Origin: Criblamydia sequanensis CRIB-18 | GTDB lineage: Bacteria; Chlamydiota; Chlamydiia; Chlamydiales; Criblamydiaceae | DNA length: 64,000 nucleotides | NCBI RefSeq assembly: GCF_000750955.1 | Contig: NZ_CCEJ010000011.1 | Location: 1-64,000, forward strand | Direction: 5' to 3' | Part shown: piece by piece, positions 9,158 through 18,411 of the stretch | How positions within the stretch are numbered: the stretch's first letter is position 1 | How the letters are laid out: each line of letters starts with the position of its first letter | Translations under genes and position numbers: made by a program | The notes under the pieces: generated by a model | What the model was told of the DNA's origin: nothing | Database searches by the model: none | Seen by the model: only the letters and a program-made list of their open reading frames with translations

Positions 9158-9595
9158 TTATTCCGAAAGCAACTGTTCGGCTATTTCCTTAGCTAATTTT
9201 CCATCTACAGTATTATTGATCTTCATGATGCTTTTCATAACAAAGCCAAGATCTTTTTTTGTCTTAGCTTCCGAATCAATAATCGCCTGTTCGACAATTT
9301 TTCGAGTTTCCTCGGGAGAGGGGGTTTTGGGTAAAAATTCCTGAACGATTTCGATCTCGCTTTTTAAGCGTTCGACAGCTTCTCTACGATTAGCAGAGTC
9401 TGATAGTTCCATAGCTTCTTTTAAACTGCCCAAATAAGTTTTAAAAAGTTTTATCACTTCGCTATCCGGAAGATTGCCCCTAGCATCGACAGTTAATATT
9501 TTAGACTTCAGCATGCGTAAAGTGTCGAGCCTTAATTGATCACGGTCTTTCATGGCTTGTTTGATATCTTCATTGATTTTTTCTATGAGTGTCAT
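9158..9595 (-). CDS. GatB/YqeY domain protein
   Basis: This 145-residue stand-alone YqeY protein matches the usual family length of about 147. It opens M-T-L-I-E-K-I-N-E-D-I-K-Q-A-M-K and contains L-R-M-L-K-S, the E-F-L-P conserved turn near residue 88, and K-D-L-G-F-V-M-K in the C-terminal helical domain. The domain is homologous to the tail of GatB of the tRNA-dependent amidotransferase and is thought to bind tRNA. The role of the stand-alone protein is not established. It is divergent from the FHA-domain gene, with 218 bp of A+T-rich DNA between the starts. Confidence 0.93.
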   Translation of the reverse strand: MTLIEKINEDIKQAMKDRDQLRLDTLRMLKSKILTVDARGNLPDSEVIKLFKTYLGSLKEAMELSDSANRREAVERLKSEIEIVQEFLPKTPSPEETRKIVEQAIIDSEAKTKKDLGFVMKSIMKINNTVDGKLAKEIAEQLLSE

Positions 9596-9813
9596 GAGCG
9601 TTCCTTTTATTAGTTTTTTTAAGGTTTATGTTCAAATGCCTTCAACAGCTTAAATAGCCTTATCATTTTTTCCCTAACCCAAAGTTTAGATTCTAAAAAA
9701 ATTTCAGTAACAAAAAAAGATGGTTTGAATAACTAATTTATTTGATTCTTTAATGATTCTTAATGAATTTATTTTAAAATAAAAAGATAATTTAACAAAA
9801 ATTAGAGATTTAT

Positions 9814-12489
9814 ATGCTGGATAATTCACTCGTCAATCCCTCTTTAACTTCTGAAAAATACACCAAAAAATTTAACTATTATGCGACGGCCCTTTGTAGT
9901 TATAAAGGAAATGATATAAGAATTTTTAAGTTTGATTCTGAGGATTCTATAGACCTAAATGGCAAAGTGGTAATTCAGATAGAGAAAATTACATTAAATA
10001 AGGCGCTTGAGAAGCTTAAAAAGAATTATGAAAAACTTTCTGAAGAGAAAAAGAGATCCTCGGAGGTAGCTGATAAAGTTAATAGAGTCCTTGAAAATAG
10101 CTACCTTAGAGGGGATAAGAGGCTTTCCTTCTTTGAACCTATTTTTAATCTTAAAGCTGAAGACTCTCTTCTTTTGAAACAACTCTTGGAAAATTTAAAG
10201 CTTAAAGAAGAAGAAACTTCTTTTTCAAAAGACGGTTTAAATTTTAGCAGCTATATCTTAAAGAACTCTCTAGTTTTAAAAATGATAGACTCTGATAAAA
10301 CCGAAATCTGCTTCAAATTATATCCAAAAGCTAATGGCAAAGTTGAAATTATAGCCAAAGGTGAGCAAAAGAAAGTTTTAATCAAAAAATTAAAAATAGA
10401 GGGAATTTATGATGAGCTTGTGCCGGCAATTAAACAAGCGATGAAATCCGGTGTGATTGACGCCATGAATAACTCTTTGTGCGTTAGACTCGGGTTCACA
10501 AAAAATGAAATCCTTATGGATAAATCAGGGATTGAAATAGAGGTTCAGCCAAAATCTGAAATTCTGTCTTTTGCGCTAAGAAGAAATGAAAAAGAAACTT
10601 CTTTTACATTGATAAGAAGCGATAATGCAGTCTTCTTAAAAAAAGAACCGGAAGGTAAAATAATTTACCAAACTTTTTTTGAAAAGCTCACGCTTGAAAA
10701 TATCCTTAAAAGGATGACTCAAGAATTTGATTGGAGTGAAGAGGCTCTTAAGGGAGAAAAAGAAGATGAGCATGAAAAAATCGCTTCCGATAAATTATTT
10801 TCTCTTATGGGAATTAGAAAAAACTCATTTGTTTCCTATGTCGATGGCATTAAAATAGGATTTTTTAAATTAGACGAAACTATAATTGCAATTAATGCCG
10901 AGTCTAAATTTGGAAAGCAGGGTCCATTTTTTGTATTGACTTTTGCTAAAGGAAGATTAGATCTATTTGATGTTACTACAAGAAGCCTCGTTTACAGGAC
11001 TTCCCTTCAAGATTTTGATTTAGAGAAATTAAAACAAGTAGTCGCTTGCAACTCAAACATTGTCGATTCAAAAGACCTATTTGAATCCTCTGTTCTCAGG
11101 ATGCTCGGTTCTATGGAGATAACTAAGAAAAAGCTTATAAAAAAGACGGTAGAACTAAGCATAGACCCGAAATCACGAGTGGGCGACTATAAAAAAGAGG
11201 GATATAGAAAAATTTATGCTCTCTTAGATGCCTATAAAGTAAGAGATAAAATCAAATTAGATGAATCGATGACGGTAGGGGAACTTTTAACAAAAATTAA
11301 AAAACTTAAAAAAAACGGTCTAACGGACTCTGTCGGTTTTAAAGCGATGAAATTGGTATTGGATGAATCCCTTTTAGCCAATGAAGCTCTATCCTTAGAT
11401 GATAAGTCTCTTTTAGAAAAACTGATACAAAGAAACAAAGAACAGAGAAAAATCCAAAAAAAACAAGAGACTTTATTCGAAAATTGGGAAAAATATAAAT
11501 CGACTTCCGATATCAAAGATAAGAAACATTTCCAGAAAAATAAATCTAGCCTTACTGAAAAAGTATTAGAAGAAGTACTTCGCCATGAAAATGAAGAGGT
11601 CGGAGTTCTTATTTCGACCGGATGGAAAGGTCATCATGTGAATGTTGAATGCCTTTATGAAAATGGCACCTATAAAATTATTATTGCAAATGCGGGGGAT
11701 GGTTCTGAAACAAATAGACAAGTTTATGAAGCAAAAGGCCGTCATAAAACCCCTAGGTTAAATAAGAAAAAAGGAATTACCGTAAAAATCTTTGAAACAA
11801 AAGACAGGGAAATTTTTAGAAAAACATTAGGCAATGTTTTGGCCTTCGAAGGGGTTTGTTCTAAGAAGAAGGTTGAAACTAAATTTGATGCTCTCTTTGA
11901 TGGTTTAACTCTTGTGGAAGATTATTCCATCCCTCCAAGGCCATGGCAGACGACATCAAACTGTGTGGTTCGAAATCAACAAGAGTCTATATTTTATATT
12001 TGCCAAAGAAATGATAGGGTGTCTCTTGCAAACCAACTCCAAAAAAATTTAGAAAAGAATCTAATCAATAGAGCGGCCTTAGTGGAATCTGAGTACCCTT
12101 CTTTGAAAGATGGGTTGGAAGCGCATAAAAAAATTCAGATTGAGCCTTTACGAAAAGGCTCTTGCACTATGGTTTTAAAGGACCATAGAAAAGATACGGT
12201 GCATTACATCCCCCTTGGAAATGGCATCAAAATGGTTCTTGGAAGAAAAGGGGATATGCGTGTTTCGGATTATAAAAAATCAATTTCAAAAAGGCATGCT
12301 GTTTTAGAAGAGAAAAAAGGAAAGTTTCTTCTCTCTCTTCATCCGAAGAGCCATTCGGAAGCAAGAGTTTATATTCACAGAAATGACAAAAAAATAAGTC
12401 TCAAAAAAGAGAGCAAGGTTAAAAAGATACCTCTTAACAAAGGGGATATTCTTTACTTTAACCATAAAGCTCAATTTTTGATAGTTTAA
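9814..12489 (+). CDS. Large hypothetical protein with a H/GDG/C module and a C-terminal FHA domain
   Basis: The last roughly 85 of 891 residues form a forkhead-associated domain. Visible are L-G-R-K-G-D, S-I-S-K-R-H-A (the phosphothreonine-binding Ser and the structural R-H) and a late P-L-N-K-G-D-I-L-Y-F strand. FHA domains bind phosphothreonine peptides. Residues about 595-790 hold a second module: S-T-G-W-K-G-H-H near 602, N-A-G-D-G near 625, then T-S-N-C-V-V-R near 715 and G-S-C-T-M near 782. The same set of signatures in the same order occurs in the giant protein at 39488-51982, and suggests a cysteine-hydrolase-like fold. That is inference. The N-terminal 550 residues are lysine-rich beta/helix sequence I do not recognise. 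No signal peptide or membrane segment is seen. The A+T-rich coding fits the accessory genes of the window. Confidence 0.75.
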   Translation: MLDNSLVNPSLTSEKYTKKFNYYATALCSYKGNDIRIFKFDSEDSIDLNGKVVIQIEKITLNKALEKLKKNYEKLSEEKKRSSEVADKVNRVLENSYLRGDKRLSFFEPIFNLKAEDSLLLKQLLENLKLKEEETSFSKDGLNFSSYILKNSLVLKMIDSDKTEICFKLYPKANGKVEIIAKGEQKKVLIKKLKIEGIYDELVPAIKQAMKSGVIDAMNNSLCVRLGFTKNEILMDKSGIEIEVQPKSEILSFALRRNEKETSFTLIRSDNAVFLKKEPEGKIIYQTFFEKLTLENILKRMTQEFDWSEEALKGEKEDEHEKIASDKLFSLMGIRKNSFVSYVDGIKIGFFKLDETIIAINAESKFGKQGPFFVLTFAKGRLDLFDVTTRSLVYRTSLQDFDLEKLKQVVACNSNIVDSKDLFESSVLRMLGSMEITKKKLIKKTVELSIDPKSRVGDYKKEGYRKIYALLDAYKVRDKIKLDESMTVGELLTKIKKLKKNGLTDSVGFKAMKLVLDESLLANEALSLDDKSLLEKLIQRNKEQRKIQKKQETLFENWEKYKSTSDIKDKKHFQKNKSSLTEKVLEEVLRHENEEVGVLISTGWKGHHVNVECLYENGTYKIIIANAGDGSETNRQVYEAKGRHKTPRLNKKKGITVKIFETKDREIFRKTLGNVLAFEGVCSKKKVETKFDALFDGLTLVEDYSIPPRPWQTTSNCVVRNQQESIFYICQRNDRVSLANQLQKNLEKNLINRAALVESEYPSLKDGLEAHKKIQIEPLRKGSCTMVLKDHRKDTVHYIPLGNGIKMVLGRKGDMRVSDYKKSISKRHAVLEEKKGKFLLSLHPKSHSEARVYIHRNDKKISLKKESKVKKIPLNKGDILYFNHKAQFLIV

Positions 12490-12504
12490 CCGATTGATGC
12501 AGAG

Positions 12505-14067
12505 TTATTTTGAGACGGCATTCATGATAGCCAAAAGATCTTTATCGCTCGATATTTCTTCGACACTTGGCTTAAAGCGATAACACCAATTCGGATAGGA
12601 AAAATCGGCAGGGTTATTAATCCGCTCTTTGGAAGGGTCTTTTTTTGAAAGATGAGGAACAAAAGAAAGATATTCTTGCAAAAGATTGATGTGAAAAAGA
12701 CTGGAACTTTTGTGGCTTGCTTCTAAAATTTGAAAAAGCAGATTTTCTGAGCTTTCGCTTAAGTCAAGATGTTCATCATGGCAGTATCTTTTAAAGTCAT
12801 GAGGATGTGCTATTGCCCAGCCTTTCAAAGTCTCTGTGTCATGAGTCGACACCGTCGTCATGCTGATTTTAGAAAAAGAATTCAAGGGATGAAACTTTCC
12901 ATGCAAGCCTTCTCTTTCCCATCTTAAAACCTTTGTCCCGGGTATTCCAAGATTTAAAAGAGCTGCCCTAACGCTATCCGGAACAACTCCTAGGTCCTCA
13001 GCTATGGGAAAAAGAGGCGATGCTTTTAAAAACTCAGATAAAATTTTTGTCCCCGTCGGAATCCAAAGCGATTCATCAGAAGGCAAGAAAACACCTTTTG
13101 TTGCCGGATCGCCTTTATTAATGGCCCAAATGCGAAATAATCCGACCAAATGGTCTAAACGATATATATGATAAAACTCGCTTGCGATTTTAAGTCTTTT
13201 TTTCCAAAAATCTAAAACTTTTTCAAATTTGTGTTCCCAATCATAAACAGGAAAGCCCCAGTATTGACCTTCTTCTGAAAATTGATCCGGAGGCGCTCCT
13301 GCGACTTTTCCTTTAATAAAGAGATCTTCATTTTCAAGGACATCGGCACTATCAGAGGAGAGAAGAATCGGGATATCCCCCTTGAGAAAGATTTGATTTT
13401 CTTCGGCGTATTCCTTCACTTGTTTTAATTGCTTAAAAGAAAGGAATTGCAAAAACGAAAAGAAATCCATTTCCTTTTGAAGGTTATTTTTATTTTTTTT
13501 AATTAAGAGCCATTTCTCGCGTTCAAAAACACCCAAATGCTCTCTTGCAGCTCTATATAAAGCGTAAGATTCAAGCCATGAAGAATGGTTTTGAGTGAAT
13601 TTAAGGTATTCGGGCGAATTTGAAAGGGATGGAAAACATTTATCGAAGTATTCTTTTAAAAATTGAGTTTTTAGTTTTGCAACCTTTTCATAATCAATTA
13701 TTTCTTTTTGCCAACCCGGTGGAAAGATCGGGTAGGGAGGATGCAAGTTTTTTAAAGGAAGGTCATGCAAGGATAAATGAATGGGGTTTAAGCCATTGGC
13801 AGTTAAAGCGCTGTAAGGGCTAGGAAGGCCTCCTGTATCGTTAAGTGGAAGCAACTGAATGACATCAAATTTTGTTCCTTTTAACCAATCGATAAGAGGG
13901 ATTAAGTCTAGAAACTCGCCGATGCCTGAGCTTTTCTTGCTATGGAGAGAAAAAAGAGGAAGGACTATTCCATGGTGGGGACGAAAGCCGACTTTTTGCC
14001 ATTGCTTTTTTGAAGGCAAGTTAGAAATTGGATCTGAGACCATTTCCTTTAACTCTTTAAAGTTCAA
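12505..14067 (-). CDS. malQ: 4-alpha-glucanotransferase (amylomaltase) MalQ
   Basis: This 520-residue GH77 enzyme disproportionates maltodextrins by moving alpha-1,4-glucan segments between chains and releasing glucose. Visible motifs are the N-terminal S-S-G-I-G-E-F-L-D and L-P-L-N-D-T-G, then K-G-D-I-P-I, Y-R-L-D-H-L-V-G-L-F-R (nucleophile Asp), I-A-E-D-L-G (acid/base Glu) and V-S-T-H-D-T-E (third acid). Length is normal. It is convergent with the FHA gene (15 bp between stops) and divergent from glgP, with 143 bp between starts, so both glucan genes may respond to the same intergenic region. Confidence 0.95.
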   Translation of the reverse strand: MNFKELKEMVSDPISNLPSKKQWQKVGFRPHHGIVLPLFSLHSKKSSGIGEFLDLIPLIDWLKGTKFDVIQLLPLNDTGGLPSPYSALTANGLNPIHLSLHDLPLKNLHPPYPIFPPGWQKEIIDYEKVAKLKTQFLKEYFDKCFPSLSNSPEYLKFTQNHSSWLESYALYRAAREHLGVFEREKWLLIKKNKNNLQKEMDFFSFLQFLSFKQLKQVKEYAEENQIFLKGDIPILLSSDSADVLENEDLFIKGKVAGAPPDQFSEEGQYWGFPVYDWEHKFEKVLDFWKKRLKIASEFYHIYRLDHLVGLFRIWAINKGDPATKGVFLPSDESLWIPTGTKILSEFLKASPLFPIAEDLGVVPDSVRAALLNLGIPGTKVLRWEREGLHGKFHPLNSFSKISMTTVSTHDTETLKGWAIAHPHDFKRYCHDEHLDLSESSENLLFQILEASHKSSSLFHINLLQEYLSFVPHLSKKDPSKERINNPADFSYPNWCYRFKPSVEEISSDKDLLAIMNAVSK

Positions 14068-14210
14068 AACTTTTAAAATTTGTGTTCTATCGTGTTTAAA
14101 TTAAACTTTATTCTAAAAAAACTTTTGAGTTGAATTAAAAAAGTATAAATATTTATTTATTTAAAAATAAGCTATTTATACACAAAAAACCTTACTCATG
14201 GTGCTAAGTT

Positions 14211-15947
14211 ATGTCTAACGAAAAGAGTAGAAGCATTGCTTATTTCTCTATGGAAATTGCTCTAGAATCAGCTATGCCTACTTATAGCGGCGGTTTAGGC
14301 GCCCTTGCAGGGGATACAATACGTTCTGCAGCAGATCTTAGAGTACCTATGGTTGGGGTTAGCCTTCTTTATAGAAAAGGGTATTTCTTTCAGATCTTTG
14401 ATGAAGAGGGCAATCAATCGGAAAAGCCTGCAGAATGGGTGATTGAGAATTTTCTTATTAAAACCCCGGGCAGGGTCACCCTTAATTTAGAAGGGCGAGA
14501 GGTTATAATTGAAGCCTGGAGGTATGATGTCCTCTCAGCGCATGGTTTTGTGATTCCGGTATATTTTCTTGATACCGATGTAGAGGGTAATGATGAAGAA
14601 GATCGAGTCCTTACCCATAAGCTTTATGGTGGAGATGCAAGGTATAGATTATGCCAGGAAGCCATTCTCGGCATGGGCGGGGTCCGTATGCTCCGTAATT
14701 TGGGCTACAACAATCTTCATACTTTTCATATGAATGAGGGCCATGCAAGCTTATTAACTGTCGAGTTATTGGAAGAATCCGCAAGACAAGAGGGAAGGTC
14801 TGAAGTTGATCAAGCAGACATTGACAAAGTAAGAAGAATGTGTGTTTTTACAACCCATACGCCTGTCCCAGCAGGCCATGATCAGTTTCCCTTAGAGCTT
14901 GTAAAAGAAGTCTTAGGCCAGCGCGAAATCTTCGAGCTAAAAAACGTCTTTTGCCATGAGAGCATGCTCAATATGACCTATTTAGCCTTGAATTTAAGCG
15001 ATTATGTCAATGGTGTGGCGAAAAGGCATGGTGAAATTTCAAGGTTAATGTTCGGCGGCTATGCGATCGAGGCCATCACAAATGGCGTCTACGCACCTTT
15101 TTGGGTATCTCCTCCTTTTCAGGAGCTTTTCGATCGTTATATCCCAAATTGGAGGGATGATAATTTTGCTTTTCGCTATGCCTTAAGCATTCCTTTAGAA
15201 GATGTTTGGCGCGCCCACTTAGAAGCGAAAAAATTGCTTGTCGATTATATCGCTCGGAAAACAAACATTGCTTTAGATATGCATGCTTTCACGATTGGCT
15301 TTGCAAGACGGGCGGCAGCTTATAAAAGAGGTGATCTTCTTTTTTATGATATCGAACGATTAAAAAAAATTGCTAGATACCATGGCAAAATTCAGATTAT
15401 TTATGCCGGCAAAGCGCACCCAAATGATAAGGAAGGAAAAGAGCTCATCAGGCGCATATTTAAAGCAATGGATGAGCTGAAAGAAGACATTAAGGTCGTT
15501 TATCTCGATAATTATGACTTAAAATTGGCAAGACTATTAACGGCCGGATCTGATATTTGGCTAAATACGCCGAGAGCTCCGATGGAAGCCTCGGGAACAA
15601 GCGGCATGAAAGCTGCCTTAAATGGGGTTCCCTCGCTAAGCATTTTAGATGGCTGGTGGATAGAAGGGTGCATAGAAAATATCACCGGATGGGCGATCGG
15701 AAAGGCTCCGAACGGAGATGATTTTGATTTTGAACAAAATGGCAATTCAGAAGATCAAGAGGACGCGATTTCTCTTTTAGATAAACTTGATAATGTTATT
15801 TTGCCCATGTATTACGGCGATAGGGAAGATTTTATTCATGTTATGCTAAATGCTATCGCCTTGAACGGCTCTTTTTTTAATACGCAGAGAATGGTTCAAC
15901 AATATGTTCTTAATGCCTATTACAGGTATCGAGCCCTTGCTGACTGA
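14211..15947 (+). CDS. glgP: Alpha-glucan phosphorylase, short form (GT35)
   Basis: This enzyme releases glucose-1-phosphate from glycogen or maltodextrin ends with PLP as cofactor. The start [11 protein letters not shown] and the block [13 protein letters not shown] are typical. [10 protein letters not shown] near the end provides the PLP lysine, in the form seen in the short (about 550-600 residue) phosphorylases rather than the G-T-G-N-M-K of the 800-residue enzymes. The protein has 578 residues, so it is a complete member of the short subfamily and not a truncation. Its stop overlaps the convergent queC end by 28 bp. Confidence 0.92.
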   Translation: MSNEKSRSIAYFSMEIALESAMPTYSGGLGALAGDTIRSAADLRVPMVGVSLLYRKGYFFQIFDEEGNQSEKPAEWVIENFLIKTPGRVTLNLEGREVIIEAWRYDVLSAHGFVIPVYFLDTDVEGNDEEDRVLTHKLYGGDARYRLCQEAILGMGGVRMLRNLGYNNLHTFHMNEGHASLLTVELLEESARQEGRSEVDQADIDKVRRMCVFTTHTPVPAGHDQFPLELVKEVLGQREIFELKNVFCHESMLNMTYLALNLSDYVNGVAKRHGEISRLMFGGYAIEAITNGVYAPFWVSPPFQELFDRYIPNWRDDNFAFRYALSIPLEDVWRAHLEAKKLLVDYIARKTNIALDMHAFTIGFARRAAAYKRGDLLFYDIERLKKIARYHGKIQIIYAGKAHPNDKEGKELIRRIFKAMDELKEDIKVVYLDNYDLKLARLLTAGSDIWLNTPRAPMEASGTSGMKAALNGVPSLSILDGWWIEGCIENITGWAIGKAPNGDDFDFEQNGNSEDQEDAISLLDKLDNVILPMYYGDREDFIHVMLNAIALNGSFFNTQRMVQQYVLNAYYRYRALAD

Positions 15948-16591
15948 TCCACATTTTTGAAGCCTTCATTTCTAAGTCTGCAAGATAAGCATTCTTCGCA
16001 GCTTAAGCCCTCTTGGCTTGGTGAATAGCAGCTGAAAGATAGTTCTATGGGTGCTTTCAGTTTTTTTCCAAGCTGAATGATCTCGCTTTTATCCAGATGA
16101 ACCAATGGCGTGCAAAGCTTTATCGGTTTTCCGAGATTGGCATTTTTTGAACCTATATCTAAAACCTTTTGAAAGGCCGAAATAAATTCGGGGCGGCAAT
16201 CGGGGTAAGCATTGTAGTCCAATTTGTTGGCGCCATAGTGAATCTCATTTGCGTCTATGGTTTCTGCAAAACCCATGGCAAAAGCAAAAAACAGGGTATT
16301 TCTTGCAGGGACATAAGTCGTCGGAATATCATTTACTTTTAATTCTTTTATCTCACGGCTTACCTCGCCATCTCCTATAAGACTAGACCCCCTGAAACAA
16401 TCATTTGGCAGCTTTAGCGTTTTTATTGTTAAACCATAATGAGAAGCTATTTTTTGAGCCGAACTAAGTTCGACAATGTGCCTTTGGCCATAATCAAAGC
16501 TTAAGAGGAAAACTTGTTTTTTTTCTTCGAGGGCCTTGGCAAGTAAAACAGTCGAATCAAGTCCGCCGCTGAAAAGAATAATCGCTTTCAT
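15920..16591 (-). CDS. queC: 7-cyano-7-deazaguanine (preQ0) synthase QueC
   Basis: This 223-residue ATP-dependent enzyme converts 7-carboxy-7-deazaguanine and ammonia to preQ0 in queuosine synthesis. It has the N-terminal PP-loop [16 protein letters not shown], the V-P-A-R-N motif, and a C-terminal zinc site (C-Y-S, C-E-E-C, C-R) in S-C-E-E-C-L-S-C-R. Length is normal. Its ATG overlaps the stop of queE by 4 bp (ATGA), so the two are translationally coupled. Confidence 0.96.
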   Translation of the reverse strand: MKAIILFSGGLDSTVLLAKALEEKKQVFLLSFDYGQRHIVELSSAQKIASHYGLTIKTLKLPNDCFRGSSLIGDGEVSREIKELKVNDIPTTYVPARNTLFFAFAMGFAETIDANEIHYGANKLDYNAYPDCRPEFISAFQKVLDIGSKNANLGKPIKLCTPLVHLDKSEIIQLGKKLKAPIELSFSCYSPSQEGLSCEECLSCRLRNEGFKNVDQSARARYL

Positions 16592-17247
16592 ACCCCTTTA
16601 GTATCCTTTGACCAGATAAATTTATGGATTTGAAGATTAAGCCTTACCGCGATTTTATCTCTTTTTATCCAATCTATCAGCAGTTTTGAATCCAGCTCAT
16701 CGTGGACAGGAGAGAATAGCGGCTGTTTTTCTCTTTCAAATAGACCGAATTTTCGACAAATATCCAAAGAATAGCGATAGTCAATTTCGTCTTTGATCAC
16801 GAATTTAACTTCATCATTATTTTTTAGATGGTTGAGGTTTGAGAAAAGATTTTTGGACTCCATTCCGCTTCCGGGGCATTTGATATCAAGAATGATAGCG
16901 ACTTTTTCAGGTACCCTTTGAGTGCAAAGCGAACCGCTTGTTTCAAGGGAAACTATATAACCAAGGTCTATTAACGCTTGCATTAGAGGGTAAACGTTTT
17001 CTTGAAGCAATGGCTCACCCCCTGTGATACAAACCCATTTTAAATGGTTTTCTTTCACTTGTTTTAGAATTTCTTCGAGGCTATAGGCATCTCCTCGGCC
17101 AAAAGAGTAGGGAGTATCGCACCATGTGCATCTTAAATTGCAGCTTGCGAGCCTAATAAAAGTCGTTGGAAGACCGCTAAAGCTTGTCTCTCCTTGCACG
17201 CTTCCAAAAAGTTCAATAAGTCTTAGTGTTTTTGTATTGGTTTCCAT
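16588..17247 (-). CDS. queE: 7-carboxy-7-deazaguanine synthase QueE (radical SAM)
   Basis: This 219-residue radical SAM enzyme performs the ring contraction of 6-carboxytetrahydropterin to 7-carboxy-7-deazaguanine. The cluster motif is C-N-L-R-C-T-W-C near residue 35. G-G-E-P-L-L binds SAM, and S-V-Q-G-E-T precedes the cluster as in the family. It forms a two-gene operon with queC. QueD and the late queuosine genes are not in the window. The 143 bp between this start and mdh should contain divergent promoters. Confidence 0.95.
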   Translation of the reverse strand: METNTKTLRLIELFGSVQGETSFSGLPTTFIRLASCNLRCTWCDTPYSFGRGDAYSLEEILKQVKENHLKWVCITGGEPLLQENVYPLMQALIDLGYIVSLETSGSLCTQRVPEKVAIILDIKCPGSGMESKNLFSNLNHLKNNDEVKFVIKDEIDYRYSLDICRKFGLFEREKQPLFSPVHDELDSKLLIDWIKRDKIAVRLNLQIHKFIWSKDTKGV

Positions 17248-17390
17248 ACAAGATCATTTTTTAAAAAAAGATATTGTAAATCATTCACCAATAATAGAAA
17301 AGAAATTAGAAAGAGAGAAAGCTAGAAAGTAAACAGTAAAATTGGCAAATTTTAAAAAAAGCAAAGAAATAATTTAAAGGGGTAAACAGC

Positions 17391-18383
17391 ATGGAAAAAA
17401 AGCTGATGAGGGTTGCGGTAACCGGGGGCGCCGGTCAAATTGCCTATAGCCTTCTTTTTCGAATTGCCTCAGGGGAGCTCTTTGGTAAAGATCAGCCTAT
17501 TGCTTTGCAAATTCTCGAAGTTCCGGAAGTTTTAACTCAACTTGAAGGAGTTAAGATGGAACTTGAGGACTCAGCCTTTCCTTTGCTCAAAGAAATTACA
17601 ATAGGGAGCGACCCTTATACGATTTTTGAAGAGGTGGAATGGGCCATTCTGATTGGGGCAAAACCAAGAGGACCAGGAATGGAGAGAAAAGACCTTCTTT
17701 TGGAAAATGGTAAAATTTTTGTTGAACAGGGTAAAGCGTTATCAGAGTCAGCTTTAAAAGACGCTAAGGTTCTTGTAGTTGGAAACCCTTGCAATACGAA
17801 TGCCCTTATCACTCTCGACAATGCGAGGAATCTAAAAAAAGAACATATTTTTGCAATGACCGCCCTTGATCAATCAAGAGCTGAAGGGTTTCTTGCAAGT
17901 AAAGCGAATGTTGGCGTCAGTGAAGTTAAGAATATGACGATTTGGGGCAACCATTCCTCAACCCAAGTCCCCGATTTTTATAATGCTAAAATTCATAGTA
18001 AAAGCGCAGCCGAAGTAATTGGCGATGAGGCGTGGTTAAAAGATGTTTTCATCCCAAAAGTGCAAAAGAGGGGAGCTGAAATTATTAAAGCTCGAGGAAA
18101 GTCCTCTGCAGCCTCGGCCGCAAATTCGATTATCAGAACGATTCAATCCATCATATATCCCTCTCATCCGGGAGATAGCTTTTCACTTTGCATTTTTAGT
18201 GAAGGCAATGAGTATGGAATTGATGAAAATTTAGTTTTTTCTTTCCCTTGCCGATCCCTTGGCGGCGGAAACATTAAAATCGTCTCTAAAATGAAAATGA
18301 ATCCTTTTCTTGAAGAAAAAATTAAATTATCTGAAAAAGAGCTTATAGAAGAGCGAGAACTTGCATTTGCAAAAACCATCTAA
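17391..18383 (+). CDS. mdh: Malate dehydrogenase
   Basis: This 330-residue NAD-dependent enzyme interconverts malate and oxaloacetate. It has the nucleotide-binding [10 protein letters not shown], the substrate loop [11 protein letters not shown], the N-P-C-N-T-N segment, and W-G-N-H-S-S-T-Q with the catalytic histidine. The G-A-G-Q-I-A-Y form and the length are those of the cytosolic-type MDH used by chlamydiae and many other bacteria. AAAGGGG lies 8 bases before the ATG. Citrate synthase follows 28 bp downstream, so the two consecutive TCA enzymes are probably one transcript. Confidence 0.97.
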   Translation: MEKKLMRVAVTGGAGQIAYSLLFRIASGELFGKDQPIALQILEVPEVLTQLEGVKMELEDSAFPLLKEITIGSDPYTIFEEVEWAILIGAKPRGPGMERKDLLLENGKIFVEQGKALSESALKDAKVLVVGNPCNTNALITLDNARNLKKEHIFAMTALDQSRAEGFLASKANVGVSEVKNMTIWGNHSSTQVPDFYNAKIHSKSAAEVIGDEAWLKDVFIPKVQKRGAEIIKARGKSSAASAANSIIRTIQSIIYPSHPGDSFSLCIFSEGNEYGIDENLVFSFPCRSLGGGNIKIVSKMKMNPFLEEKIKLSEKELIEERELAFAKTI

Positions 18384-18411
18384 CAAAAGAGCTTGCGAGA
18401 GAGAAACGAAT

